Source: Brevibacillus choshinensis (GTDB lineage Bacteria; Bacillota; Bacilli; Brevibacillales; Brevibacillaceae). From it: a stretch of DNA of 64,000 bases. A model generated the notes under the pieces. That model searched no databases and was not told the DNA's origin. It saw only the letters and a list, made by a program, of their open reading frames with translations. The stretch spans positions 4,622,001-4,686,000 of the forward strand of contig NZ_CP069127.1 of NCBI RefSeq assembly GCF_016811915.1. Reading direction: 5' to 3'. Shown piece after piece: positions 1 through 8,824 of this stretch. Made by a program: the position numbers and the translations under genes. The number at the start of each line of letters is the position of its first letter. The stretch's first letter is position 1.

Positions 1-995
1 GGCAGCTCCAGGCACACCTTTTGTCCCCTTCGAACGTCAAGCTTGTTCGCCTGGGCAGCGGGTAGGTCGAGGGTCAACTGCACTGTCGTTTGTCCGTGAT
101 CGTCCCGCCATTCCAAATAAATTCGATAAAATGCGCCGCGAAACTCGCTTTCCAGAATCGTCGCCGGAATCCCGTACTCCGATTCATAGGCCAAGAGGCG
201 CACATGCTCTGGCCGAATAGCGAGTAGAGTGGAAGCCTCCCTTTGTCCTGGATCGAAACGTCGGCTCTCGATAAAGTTGACCGCCCCGATAAAATCCGCG
301 ACAAACGGTGTGGCAGGCTGGGTGTAAATGACCTCAGGCGTGCCGACCTGCACGACTTCCCCGTGATTCATCACGACAATTTTGTCCGCCATCGTCAACG
401 CCTCATCCTGATCGTGCGTCACCATCACGGTCGTCATCCCGAATTTTTCATGCAAGCGGCGGATTTCCCTGCGAAGCTTTTGCCGGACCTTGGCATCCAG
501 AGCGGAGAGAGGCTCATCCAGGAGAAGGACATCCCGTGAGAGCGAAATGGCGCGCGCCAAGGCAATTCGCTGCTGCTGACCGCCCGATAGCTGGGCAGGG
601 TACTTGTCCCTCACATGAGACAAGTCCACCATGTCCAAGGCTTCCTCTACCTTTGCCGCGATATCTTGCCTGGACAGCTTTTTCTCTTGCAGCCCAAACG
701 CAATATTCTGGGCGGCCGTCAAGTTCGGAAACAGCGCATACGACTGGAACATCATCGCAATATTCCGTTTCGCAGGCGGCAGAGAGGTGATCTCCCTGCC
801 AGCTATGATCATGCTGCCTGTCGTCGGCTGCTCCAGCCCTGCGATCATTCTGAGCAAAGTCGTTTTGCCGCAGCCGCTGGGACCGAGCAAGCAGACAAAC
901 TCATTCTTGGCGATATCGATGGAAACGTGCTCCAATGCAGCAAACAACCCGAAACGTTTACTGACCCCTTGTATGGATAAATAGGATTTTGTCAT
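1..995 (-). CDS. ABC transporter ATP-binding protein (PhnT/FbpC/PotA type), 3' part beyond window
   Basis: This is the ATPase of a binding-protein-dependent importer, acting at the inner face of the membrane. The first 331 residues are visible and the C-terminus lies beyond the left edge. Walker A (GPSGCGKT, residues 38-45), the LSGGQQQR signature (136-143), Walker B (LLLDEP, 157-162) and the switch histidine in VTHDQDEA are intact. A C-terminal TOBE-like domain follows from about residue 240. ATG at 995 is preceded by GAGGAG. The substrate-binding lipoprotein gene ends 18 bp upstream on the same strand, so the two form an operon, and permease genes are probably further left. The close resemblance to the 2-aminoethylphosphonate subgroup comes from the binding protein; iron(III) or spermidine remain possible. 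Confidence 0.9.
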   Translation of the reverse strand, partial: MTKSYLSIQGVSKRFGLFAALEHVSIDIAKNEFVCLLGPSGCGKTTLLRMIAGLEQPTTGSMIIAGREITSLPPAKRNIAMMFQSYALFPNLTAAQNIAFGLQEKKLSRQDIAAKVEEALDMVDLSHVRDKYPAQLSGGQQQRIALARAISLSRDVLLLDEPLSALDAKVRQKLRREIRRLHEKFGMTTVMVTHDQDEALTMADKIVVMNHGEVVQVGTPEVIYTQPATPFVADFIGAVNFIESRRFDPGQREASTLLAIRPEHVRLLAYESEYGIPATILESEFRGAFYRIYLEWRDDHGQTTVQLTLDLPAAQANKLDVRRGQKVCLEL

Positions 996-1013
996 GCGGT
1001 ATCTCCTCGTTGC

Positions 1014-2096
1014 TTACTTAGGCTCGCTCTTGGTAGCGTAGCGTTTTTCCCACTCAGCCAGCACTTTCTCGCGGTTTTCTGCCGCTTTTTTCAAATCGAG
1101 CAAAATGAGCTGTTTCAGCGGATCTACAGCGTATCCTTCTGGCAAAGCCGCTCCCTCTTGCTTCACACTGACGATCGCGAAGTTCGCGTTGTAAGCTTTC
1201 ATCGCTTCATCGGAAACAGCCCAGTCGAGGAACAGCTTCGCTTCCGGCTTGATTTGCGCTTTTTTCATCAGGGCATTGGCTTCTACGTCCCAGCCGGATC
1301 CTTCCTCAGGGAAGACCACTTCAATCGGTGCTCCCTTTTTCTTTTCCGTGATCGCCCGGTAGCCAAAGGAAATGCCGATTGGATATTCACCTGTTGCCGC
1401 CATTTTGGCAGGCTTGGAGCCAGAGTGTGTGTAGACCGCCATGTTGTCATGCAGCTTATCGAGATAAGACCAGCCGTCCGCATCGCCCCTCAGCTGCATC
1501 ACACCGTTGATGGTCAAAAGACCTGTTCCCGAGGATGCCGGGTTTGGCATGACGATCATGCCTTTGTATTCGGGCTTCGCCAGATCTTCATAGGAGCGAG
1601 GGATTGGCAGGTTGCGCTTTTCCAGCTCCTTGGTGTTTACCGCAAAAGCAGTCTCCCAAGCATCGATTCCGACCCAGTGCGTTGGCGACTTGTCGTCTTT
1701 AAACTCTGCGGAAACCTTCTCGACACCTTTTGGATCGTAGGCTTCCAGCATCCCTTGCTGGTCGAGGACGAGCAGGCTTGTTGCTGCGGTACCCCATACG
1801 ACGTCCGCTTGCGGGTTGTCTTTTTCCGCGAGCAGTTTTGCTGTGATGATACCGGTCGAGTCACGGACGATGCTGACCTTCACATCCGGATATTTTGCCT
1901 TGAAGGACTCCAGATACGTTTTGATCTGATCGTCTTCCAAAGCCGTATAGACTGTGATCTCTCCAGATTGACTAGCATTGCTTCCACCTGGTGTGGAACC
2001 TTGTGTGTTTGCTTGGGATTGCGGGGCCAGGCCACACCCTGCCAGTACTGCCATGGATAAAAAAGACGCAAGCAAAGGATAATGCCACTTCTTCAT
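1014..2096 (-). CDS. ABC transporter substrate-binding lipoprotein, 2-aminoethylphosphonate/iron(III) family
   Basis: A 360-residue extracellular solute-binding protein. It has a short basic N-terminus, a hydrophobic segment and a lipobox LAGC with the lipidated cysteine at residue 21, followed by a Ser/Gly/Asn/Gln-rich linker. The mature part starts with ITVYTALEDDQ, typical of the bacterial family 1 binding proteins used for ferric iron and 2-aminoethylphosphonate (PhnS-like). The later motif WDVEANALMKKA also fits the PhnS-like branch. ATG at 2096 has GGAGAG upstream. It is the first gene of an operon with the ATPase. Substrate is inferred from family resemblance only. Confidence 0.85.
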   Translation of the reverse strand: MKKWHYPLLASFLSMAVLAGCGLAPQSQANTQGSTPGGSNASQSGEITVYTALEDDQIKTYLESFKAKYPDVKVSIVRDSTGIITAKLLAEKDNPQADVVWGTAATSLLVLDQQGMLEAYDPKGVEKVSAEFKDDKSPTHWVGIDAWETAFAVNTKELEKRNLPIPRSYEDLAKPEYKGMIVMPNPASSGTGLLTINGVMQLRGDADGWSYLDKLHDNMAVYTHSGSKPAKMAATGEYPIGISFGYRAITEKKKGAPIEVVFPEEGSGWDVEANALMKKAQIKPEAKLFLDWAVSDEAMKAYNANFAIVSVKQEGAALPEGYAVDPLKQLILLDLKKAAENREKVLAEWEKRYATKSEPK

Positions 2097-2231
2097 GAGA
2101 ATCTCTCCTCTGTGTGGGGATGTTCATTTCCTGTTCTTGCGTCCTATGTTACGTACGAAATATTAAGTTGATATGAATAGCACGTAAATTAATTGTTTTT
2201 AAGTGGTTTTAATTTGTTTTTCTTTGTCGTT

Positions 2232-4340
2232 TCATAAACCTTCCTTGATTTTGTTCACGAACGTCTCCCGCAAATGGCAGGCCAACTGCATCTTCAGCAC
2301 ATCTTCCGGCATTTCAAACGAAAGCTGCAGCAGCTGCTCTATCTTTTTCAGCCGTTTGTACAAGGTGTTGATATGAATGTGGAGCTGCTCTGCCGTCCGA
2401 ATCGCCGAGCTGTTGGTCGCCATAAAGGTCAGCAAGGTGCGTTCCAGATCATTTTGTCTCGCTTTTTCTGTCCGAAGCGGAGTAAACATCTCTTCCAAAA
2501 AGACCATCAGCTCTTCAGCCGGCTGGTTCAAAAAGAGTCGGTTGATCCCGAGCTCCTCGTATCGCTGTGTTCCGCTCTGCTGACGTTCCGTGATGTAGCG
2601 GAGAGCTTTCTGCGCTTCCTCATGGCTCTTTTTGATGGCGCCGACTCCCAGACCAGCCGTCCCTATCCCCGCGCACAGCGGCAATCCTTCGCTGTCCCCC
2701 CACTCCTTCACCTCGTCCGTGATCCGTTGACAGAACGCATCGACATCGGCCTTCGAGGAAAGCATGGCCAGCAATGTGACCTTGTTGTGATAGCCAAAGA
2801 TGAGGTGACGCCTCAATCCCAGCTTCCGCTTGATTCGAGCGATCAAACGGTGCACTTCCGCCTCCAAATGCCTCAAATCGTGGGAATGCCGAAGAGAAAA
2901 CACGCAAACCGTCATGTAATCGGTAAGGCGCATCTCCCACTCTTCTCCGCCCATCCGCAGCAGCTCGGGGTCGCTGGTCTCCACCAGTTCCCGGAAAAAC
3001 TCATGCGTTTTCTTATAGTACACGTCTGTGAGGGACTGCTTTTTCACCAGCTCCAGAGCCAGAACTGCCCCGCCCTGCTCCAGCGCGATCCTGCCGAGCT
3101 CGTCTAGCGGCTTATCCAGTATCGCAATCAGGCAGCCCAGGAAAACATGGCCGACGACGAGCGGTGTCACATGGTACTCGCAGCTCTCTTCTCCAGACAT
3201 CCGTACGATTACCGGTGCCTGCTTGCGGGCAAACAAACGCGAGATTTCATCCATCGTAAATACCGGCATTGCCGTTTGCATGCGTGAGTACCAGTTGCCT
3301 TCCAAAAAGTCGACGAACAGCAAGGGTACCCCGATGATCTGGTCCAAAGCAGCGACAATCGCTTCCATCCCTTTGTTTTCGAGCGACAGGCGCGTCAGCG
3401 TTTCGTGAACTTCGTTGCGTTTGGACAAGTATTGGTTTTGGCCTTTCAGTTCTGCAAACAGCCGTGCATTCTCGATCACAACGGCTGCTTGACCCGCGAA
3501 CCCCTTTAGCAGATGGACATCCCTCTCTGAAAGCGTCCCTTCCGTGTGATTTTGGTGGATGATCATCGCCCCGATCGGCTTGTCGCCTACCGAAATGGGG
3601 ATGGAGATCGTCCCTTTCACATGGGAAAAGTCATAAGAGGCGAGCAAGTACTGGAGGTTTTCCCGTTCCATGTTGCTCATCGCCTCCGTAATCTCCTCGC
3701 GAGTAAAGTAGATCCGCGGCTGACCGTCCGCAAAGGTTTTTCCGACAATGGCCTCGCCCACTTTCAAACGATAGCGAAGGACATTGTCATTCAACCCGAC
3801 GGCCGCACGATTGATCAGCCGATCTGTGGCGGGATCATACATGGCGAGGATGCCTGTGTCCGCAGCCGGAATCACTTCGATTGCATTGTCCAGAATTTCT
3901 TGCAAGAGGCTGTCCAGATCGAGCGAAGATGTGATGGCTCTGATGCCCCCGACCATCTTCGCGAGCTCGTTCTCCCGCTCTTGCACGACCCCCTCCCAAT
4001 AGAGCTGGTAGAACAGCTGATAAAGATAGTTCCCGTCCCCTCTTTCCAGCACAAGGTCTGGATTCTTCAGCATCAGTGCAACCTTGTAGCCTTGGGGATA
4101 ATCAAAGATCATCTGCGACCCTTGGTTCGGGATGGAGACCACTTCATAGTAAGGCTTTTTACGAGCCCGCCTGCTGCGTGCGAGAGGCGGCTGCTTTTCG
4201 CCTGCTGCCCCTGCGAGCCCGATCCGGGCGACATGCTCAAATTCTTGATGATGCGGCTTGCATTGCCAGATGTGCCCTGACCATGCCAGACCTTTTTCTA
4301 GTAAAAACGATTGGAGTTGCTTGATGACTCCCGTGGACAC
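2232..4340 (-). CDS. GAF-domain transcriptional regulator with PucR/CdaR-type C-terminal HTH
   Basis: A 702-residue cytosolic regulator. After an N-terminal region of about 130 residues comes a GAF domain (about 150-300), a second degenerate sensor segment (about 310-430), a CdaR-like degenerate GGDEF segment and a C-terminal PucR-type helix-turn-helix (TAEQLHIHINTLYKRLKKIE, about residues 650-670). PucR/CdaR proteins activate catabolic genes in response to small ligands. It is divergent from the MFS carrier/M20 hydrolase pair at 4481-6962, which makes those its likely targets. The GAF ligand cannot be read from sequence. The ATG at 4340 lies 5 to 10 bases after GGAGTG. Confidence 0.88.
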   Translation of the reverse strand: MSTGVIKQLQSFLLEKGLAWSGHIWQCKPHHQEFEHVARIGLAGAAGEKQPPLARSRRARKKPYYEVVSIPNQGSQMIFDYPQGYKVALMLKNPDLVLERGDGNYLYQLFYQLYWEGVVQERENELAKMVGGIRAITSSLDLDSLLQEILDNAIEVIPAADTGILAMYDPATDRLINRAAVGLNDNVLRYRLKVGEAIVGKTFADGQPRIYFTREEITEAMSNMERENLQYLLASYDFSHVKGTISIPISVGDKPIGAMIIHQNHTEGTLSERDVHLLKGFAGQAAVVIENARLFAELKGQNQYLSKRNEVHETLTRLSLENKGMEAIVAALDQIIGVPLLFVDFLEGNWYSRMQTAMPVFTMDEISRLFARKQAPVIVRMSGEESCEYHVTPLVVGHVFLGCLIAILDKPLDELGRIALEQGGAVLALELVKKQSLTDVYYKKTHEFFRELVETSDPELLRMGGEEWEMRLTDYMTVCVFSLRHSHDLRHLEAEVHRLIARIKRKLGLRRHLIFGYHNKVTLLAMLSSKADVDAFCQRITDEVKEWGDSEGLPLCAGIGTAGLGVGAIKKSHEEAQKALRYITERQQSGTQRYEELGINRLFLNQPAEELMVFLEEMFTPLRTEKARQNDLERTLLTFMATNSSAIRTAEQLHIHINTLYKRLKKIEQLLQLSFEMPEDVLKMQLACHLRETFVNKIKEGL

Positions 4341-4480
4341 TTGCTGTCACTCCTTATGCTGGTAGAAAATCCTACACCAATAATCCGTTAATTGTACAAA
4401 AACCGACATTGAAATACAATTTTCATTATTCTTATAATTCTCGGTAATAGAATGCCATTCCAAGTAAAGGAAGTGATTCC
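4341..4480. promoter_or_regulatory. divergent promoter region between GAF regulator and MFS gene
   Basis: This 140-bp AT-rich gap lies between two divergent starts. It contains several TATAAT-like and TTGTAC-like stretches, for example TTATAATTC near 4433-4441, but no single promoter stands out. It is the natural place for the GAF/PucR regulator to act on both directions. Confidence 0.4.
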
Positions 4481-5716
4481 ATGACGCGCACGGCCGAGGA
4501 TCGCCAAAAGTACATCGTGCTCTCCATGCTGTTTATCGCTTGGCTGATTGGCAACCTGGATCGCATGGTCATCAATGTTGCGATCATTCCCATCGTGGAC
4601 GAATTCTCCCTCGATCCAACCGCGCAGGGCTTGATACTCTCCAGCTTCTTTGCCGGCTACGCCTTGATGCAGATTCCCGGCGGCTGGCTGGCCGACAAGT
4701 TCGGAGCTGCCAAGATCCTGACGATTTCCTTGTTTTTATGGTCCATTTTTACGGCATTGACTGGCTCTGCCTGGTCGCTAGTATCCCTCGTCCTCATTCG
4801 CTTTTTATTCGGCTTGGGAGAAGCGCCTTTTTCTCCATCCAGCGCCGTCTTGATCTCCGAGCATTTTCCCAAAGACCAACGCGGACGGGCTCAATCCACC
4901 CTGTTGTCTGCCAGCGTGATCGGCAAAGCGATTACCCCCGTCTTGGCATCGGGAATCATCGTCTGGCTCGGCTGGAGAAGCCTGTTTTTTGCCATCGGGG
5001 CCGCAGGCATGGTGATCGCGATCCTTTGCCTGGTTTACCTCAAATCACCCGTGCGTAACCAGGCGTCAGCAGGAGCCGCAGCGGAGAACAAGGTTCCCTT
5101 GAAGACGCTCCTGAAAATGCCTCTCCTGTGGAGCCTGTTGGTCACCTCTTTTGGCATCTATTTCGTGACTTGGGGAATGGCCAGCTGGATGCCTACCTAT
5201 CTCGTCAAGGTACGTCATCTCGATCTTTTGTCCATGGGGGCATTGTCCACCATCCCTTCCATCTCCAGCTTTCTTTCCATGATCGCGGGAGGCGTGCTGT
5301 TGGACCGCTGGCTTGCTGGAAAGGAAAAAGGATTCGTGGCCGTATGCGCCCTCTTCACCGGGCTGTTCATTTACCTGATGTTCAATGCGCCCTCCGTCGG
5401 TATGGTCATCCTGTACGAGACTCTGAGCGGCATCACCGGCACTTTTATCGTGATCGCCGTAGGTCTGCAGCCGTTGAAGCGCTTCTCCCAGGAAGTGATC
5501 GGCACCGCGATGGGGATCGTCAATTTCGGCGGGCAAGCGGCAGGCTTTGCAGCGCCGCTCCTGATCGGGATGACCGTCAAGGCATTCAATGGTTCTTACG
5601 ATGTCGCCCTGTGGCTTCTCGTCAGCATCATGGTTGTCTGCGCCGTCGCAGCGATGACTTGGCCGTCTGAAAGAAAAACAGCCAACGTCCCTTCTTCCCC
5701 GGTCCAAGCGGGTTGA
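4481..5716 (+). CDS. MFS transporter, anion:cation symporter (ACS) type
   Basis: A 411-residue membrane carrier with about 12 hydrophobic segments. The start region (LFIAWLIGNLDRMVINVA) and the loop GGWLADKFGAAK match the ACS branch of the major facilitator superfamily, which takes up organic anions such as sugar acids, phthalate or N-acylated compounds. ATG at 4481 is preceded by AAAGGAAGTGATTCC. An M20 amidohydrolase gene follows 49 bp downstream on the same strand, so the carrier probably imports that enzyme's substrate, an N-acyl or amide-linked compound. The exact substrate is unknown. Confidence 0.9.
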   Translation: MTRTAEDRQKYIVLSMLFIAWLIGNLDRMVINVAIIPIVDEFSLDPTAQGLILSSFFAGYALMQIPGGWLADKFGAAKILTISLFLWSIFTALTGSAWSLVSLVLIRFLFGLGEAPFSPSSAVLISEHFPKDQRGRAQSTLLSASVIGKAITPVLASGIIVWLGWRSLFFAIGAAGMVIAILCLVYLKSPVRNQASAGAAAENKVPLKTLLKMPLLWSLLVTSFGIYFVTWGMASWMPTYLVKVRHLDLLSMGALSTIPSISSFLSMIAGGVLLDRWLAGKEKGFVAVCALFTGLFIYLMFNAPSVGMVILYETLSGITGTFIVIAVGLQPLKRFSQEVIGTAMGIVNFGGQAAGFAAPLLIGMTVKAFNGSYDVALWLLVSIMVVCAVAAMTWPSERKTANVPSSPVQAG

Positions 5717-5765
5717 CAGGCCCACTCCCTTCCCTCGTACATCAGACAAAAAGGAGAGAATCACC

Positions 5766-6962
5766 ATGCAAAACACACTGTTTGAAAAACTGGAAGCCCT
5801 CTATCCCGAACTGGTCGCCCTGCGCCGCGATATGCATATGTATCCGGAGCTTTCCTTTCAAGAGGTCGATACCCCTCGGAAAATCGCGGAATATTTGACT
5901 AAGCTGGGCCTCGAGGTCCGTACGGGTGTAGGCGGGCGCGGTGTCGTCGCTACTTTGCGCGGAGGCAAGCCCGGAAAAACGATCGCGCTGCGTGCCGACT
6001 TCGATGCATTGCCCATCCAAGATGAAAAGGATGTGCCCTATAAATCTCGCATCCCCGGCGTCATGCACGCTTGCGGCCATGACATTCACACCGCATCCTT
6101 GCTCGGTGTAGCCACGGTGCTGAGTGAAGTGAAGGACGGGCTCGCCGGAAACGTGGTCTTCTTGCACCAATTTGCCGAAGAGGTCATCCCGGGCGGCGCC
6201 AAGCCGATGATCGAGGACGGCTGTCTGGATGGCGTCGATGCGGTCTATGGGGCGCACGTCGCCTCCGAAGCGCCACTGGGCATGGTCGGCACCGGCGTGG
6301 GATATGTGACCTCCGCCTGCGATTCGTTTGATATCGTCCTCTACGGAAAAGGCGGTCACGGAGCCATGCCGCATGCCACAGTCGATCCTGTCGTGGCCGG
6401 CAGCCAGCTCGTCCTGAATTTGCAGCAGATCATCAGCAGACGCATCGATACCAAGTACCGGACTGTCTTGACCGTCAGCTCGTTCGTCGGCGGTGGGGAC
6501 ACGTACAATGTCATTCAGGACAAGGTCTCGCTAAAGGGTACGATCCGAACCTTCGAGGAGGATGTGCGCAAACGAATCGAGCAGGAAATCGCCCTGATCA
6601 CCCGCACGACAGCCGAGCAGGCAGGCGGCACCGCAGAATTCACACTGACGCCCGGATACCCCGCCACCTGGAACCACGAAGCCGATGCTGCACGCGTGAA
6701 AAGAGTCGCGAGCGACATTTTTGGTCATGAGAAGCTTCTCAATCTCGAGTACGGCATGGGCAGCGAGGACTTCGCCTACTATCTACAGCACAAGCCAGGC
6801 GCTTTCTTCTTCGTTGGCGGACGCAATCCGGAGCTGAACGCCATCTATCCGCATCACCATCCCAAATTCGACGTGGATGAGCGCTCCATGCTGAATATCG
6901 GCAAGCTCTTTATCGGGATCGTGCTGGATTATTTGGCAAGTGAAGCAGAAGCATTAGCCTGA
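5766..6962 (+). CDS. M20 family amidohydrolase (N-acyl amino acid/hippurate hydrolase type)
   Basis: A 398-residue zinc-dependent amidohydrolase of the M20D group, which cleaves N-acyl amino acids, hippurate or indole-acetyl conjugates. The metal-binding motif HACGHDIHTAS, the glutamate pair in FAEEVIPGG, GHGAMPH and the C-terminal MGSEDFAYY are all present. There is no signal peptide, so it is cytosolic. ATG at 5766 follows AAGGAGAG. It is co-transcribed with the MFS carrier and ends at a strong terminator. Uptake and hydrolysis of an acylated amino acid is the simplest reading of the pair. Confidence 0.92.
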   Translation: MQNTLFEKLEALYPELVALRRDMHMYPELSFQEVDTPRKIAEYLTKLGLEVRTGVGGRGVVATLRGGKPGKTIALRADFDALPIQDEKDVPYKSRIPGVMHACGHDIHTASLLGVATVLSEVKDGLAGNVVFLHQFAEEVIPGGAKPMIEDGCLDGVDAVYGAHVASEAPLGMVGTGVGYVTSACDSFDIVLYGKGGHGAMPHATVDPVVAGSQLVLNLQQIISRRIDTKYRTVLTVSSFVGGGDTYNVIQDKVSLKGTIRTFEEDVRKRIEQEIALITRTTAEQAGGTAEFTLTPGYPATWNHEADAARVKRVASDIFGHEKLLNLEYGMGSEDFAYYLQHKPGAFFFVGGRNPELNAIYPHHHPKFDVDERSMLNIGKLFIGIVLDYLASEAEALA

Positions 6963-6974
6963 TGCCAACTATAA

Positions 6975-7033
6975 AGAGCAGTGGCAGCCATGGACAACAA
7001 TCTAGTCCTAGGCTGCCGCTGCTCTGTTTTTTT
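6975..7033 (+). terminator. rho-independent terminator after the M20 hydrolase
   Basis: A long stem with arms AGAGCAGTGGCAGCC and GGCTGCCGCTGCTCT is followed by G and seven T residues. It separates the convergent M20 hydrolase and LysR genes and may also serve the latter. Confidence 0.9.
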
Positions 7034-7049
7034 CCAATTTGGAATCATC

Positions 7050-7916
7050 CTACTTGATTTGCTCAATAAAGTGCCTTGCTGCCATGGAAAGGTAGTGGTC
7101 TTTTAGCCAGATGATGCCCGATGCGGCGCTCAAATGCGTGTCATCCATCCTGGTTGCTTTCAGCTCATGTCCCTTGTGCATTTTCAGCACGACCTCGGGT
7201 ACTATCGTCGCTCCGAAACCGGATGAGACCAGTTCCAGCAGCATGGGGATATCCGAGCATTCGGACAACAGATTCACCTCCAAGTTGCGCCGGCTAAATT
7301 CCTCCAAGATCATGTGGTACACCCCTAAGCCTTCGGTACTCGGCAAAATCAGCGGATAGGCTTGCATCTCTTCAAACTGGATCGCCGAAGAATGCCGATC
7401 ATCCTGAGCAGACGACACAAAGTAAAAAGGCTCTTTTTTCAATGGCAGGATGGAAAAGTCATCGAGCTCAAGCGGGAAGCGCACAATCGCCAGCTCTATC
7501 AATCTTTCCCTAACCATCTTGCAGAGCTGTGCCGACTCATTTTGCTGAATTTTATAGGTAATGAGCGGATACCGCTCACTATATTTCCGTAATTCAGTAG
7601 CCAATATGTCGGAAGAAAGCGTATTGACCCCCATGCTCAATTTCCCGCGCACTCCCTCACCGATTTCCTTCACTTCCAATCGTGACTCTTCCATATATTT
7701 CACGATTTTTTGTGCATGCTTGTACAGGTTTGCACCCGCTTCCGTCAACTCCAACCCTTTTGGATGCCGGATCACCAATTCAACCCCTAGAGACTGCTCA
7801 AGGTTTTTCAGCTGTTGGCTTAAGGGAGGCTGTGCCATATGTAGTTTTTTCGCGGCTGCCGAGATCTTTTTCTCTTCTGCAATGGCAATGAAATAGCGCA
7901 GTTGCTTGATATCCAT
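7050..7916 (-). CDS. LysR family transcriptional regulator
   Basis: A 288-residue LysR-type regulator starting MDIKQLRYF, with the N-terminal winged helix (KKLHMAQPPLSQQLKNLE) and a periplasmic-binding-like effector domain from about residue 90. I place the start at the ATG at 7916, which is the conserved family start and follows AGGAGC; 16 further codons are open upstream. It reads away from the ankyrin remnant/deaminase/MFS genes at 8058-10021, which are its likely targets. The effector is unknown. Confidence 0.9.
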   Translation of the reverse strand: MDIKQLRYFIAIAEEKKISAAAKKLHMAQPPLSQQLKNLEQSLGVELVIRHPKGLELTEAGANLYKHAQKIVKYMEESRLEVKEIGEGVRGKLSMGVNTLSSDILATELRKYSERYPLITYKIQQNESAQLCKMVRERLIELAIVRFPLELDDFSILPLKKEPFYFVSSAQDDRHSSAIQFEEMQAYPLILPSTEGLGVYHMILEEFSRRNLEVNLLSECSDIPMLLELVSSGFGATIVPEVVLKMHKGHELKATRMDDTHLSAASGIIWLKDHYLSMAARHFIEQIK

Positions 7917-8057
7917 AACAAGCGGCTCCTTTTGTCTGTGAAGTGACCGCATGCGGTCGAACAAAACGGTCCTGGTCGTTTTGATATACGAAAAACATTA
8001 TCAACACCAATATCATTAATATTTTTCATATAGATGCTCCTATAGTAGCATAGGCAT

Positions 8058-8289
8058 ATGCAGCACGAAAGGAGTGTCATGCAGCATGCTTCGAATCTCA
8101 TGGCACTCATAGACGCTGGAGCAGACGTGAATCTCCAAGATGATCTTCTTGATAATCCTTTTTTATATGCAGGTGCCGAAGGTCTTCTGGAAATCGTCAA
8201 GCTCATCTGGAGTGACCCCACTACAGCGTGCGAAAAAAAGCGGGTATACGAAAATCGAGCAGATTTTGCTGAAAGCTGGAGCAAAATAA
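8058..8289 (+). pseudogene. decayed ankyrin-repeat gene (internal deletion and frameshift)
   Basis: The region encodes one ankyrin repeat (LIDAGADVNLQDDLLDNPFL, then a GLLEIVKLI stretch) in one frame. From base 8209 the next frame encodes GVTPLQRAKKSGYTKIEQIL and LKAGAK, then TAA at 8287. Both parts match the intact 202-residue ankyrin protein at 46586-47194, in which AGADIDLQDETCFNPFL and YGVTPLTLARQKGYKEIEQI occur, but about three middle repeats are missing and the frame is broken at the join. The N-terminal third is also absent. An intact RBS and GTG for the deaminase gene follow 28 bp later. Confidence 0.85.
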
Positions 8290-8317
8290 AAGCTCATTCA
8301 TTCAGGAGGAAAGCGCT

Positions 8318-8785
8318 GTGAAATCAAATCCATTCATGCAGCAAGCAATCGAATTGGCGTACGAAAACACCTTGAAGAATCAAGGCAAACCTTTTGGTGC
8401 GGTCATTGTAAAAGACGGGAAAGTGATTGGAACCGGAGTAAACGATGTGCTCGCCACCCATGATGTGACGGCTCATGCCGAAATGCAGGCCATTCGGGAA
8501 GCATGTAAAACTTTGGACAGCCCTTCGCTCGAAGGCTGCGAAGTATACGCCAGTGGACAGCCTTGCCCCATGTGTCTCGCTGCGATCTACTGGACAGGCG
8601 CTAAAACCGTATATTATTCCTACACCGAGAAGGATGCCGCAGAGGTTGGAATGAGCACCAAATACGTTTATGAACAACTGGCGCTTCCTTATGAAAAACA
8701 AGCCTTGCCGATCTTGCACCTGAAGAATGAAGAGGAGTCCAAAAATCCATTCGCGCTATGGAAGCAAACCATGACGAACAAGTAA
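8318..8785 (+). CDS. nucleoside/guanine deaminase, GuaD-like (copy 1)
   Basis: A 155-residue zinc deaminase of the cytidine deaminase fold, about the size of B. subtilis GuaD. The catalytic HAE (H53, E55) and zinc ligands PCPMC (C83, C86) are present, as is the YTEKDAAEVGM segment. GuaD converts guanine to xanthine, feeding purine catabolism; other bases cannot be excluded. The start is GTG at 8318 behind an ideal AGGAGG. It follows the ankyrin remnant and precedes an MFS efflux gene. A diverged paralogue (40866-41318) sits in the purine/oxalurate cluster. Confidence 0.9.
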   Translation: MKSNPFMQQAIELAYENTLKNQGKPFGAVIVKDGKVIGTGVNDVLATHDVTAHAEMQAIREACKTLDSPSLEGCEVYASGQPCPMCLAAIYWTGAKTVYYSYTEKDAAEVGMSTKYVYEQLALPYEKQALPILHLKNEEESKNPFALWKQTMTNK

Positions 8786-8824
8786 GGCAGACTGCTTTTT
8801 TCAGAAGCAAAGGAGAAGAAATTC

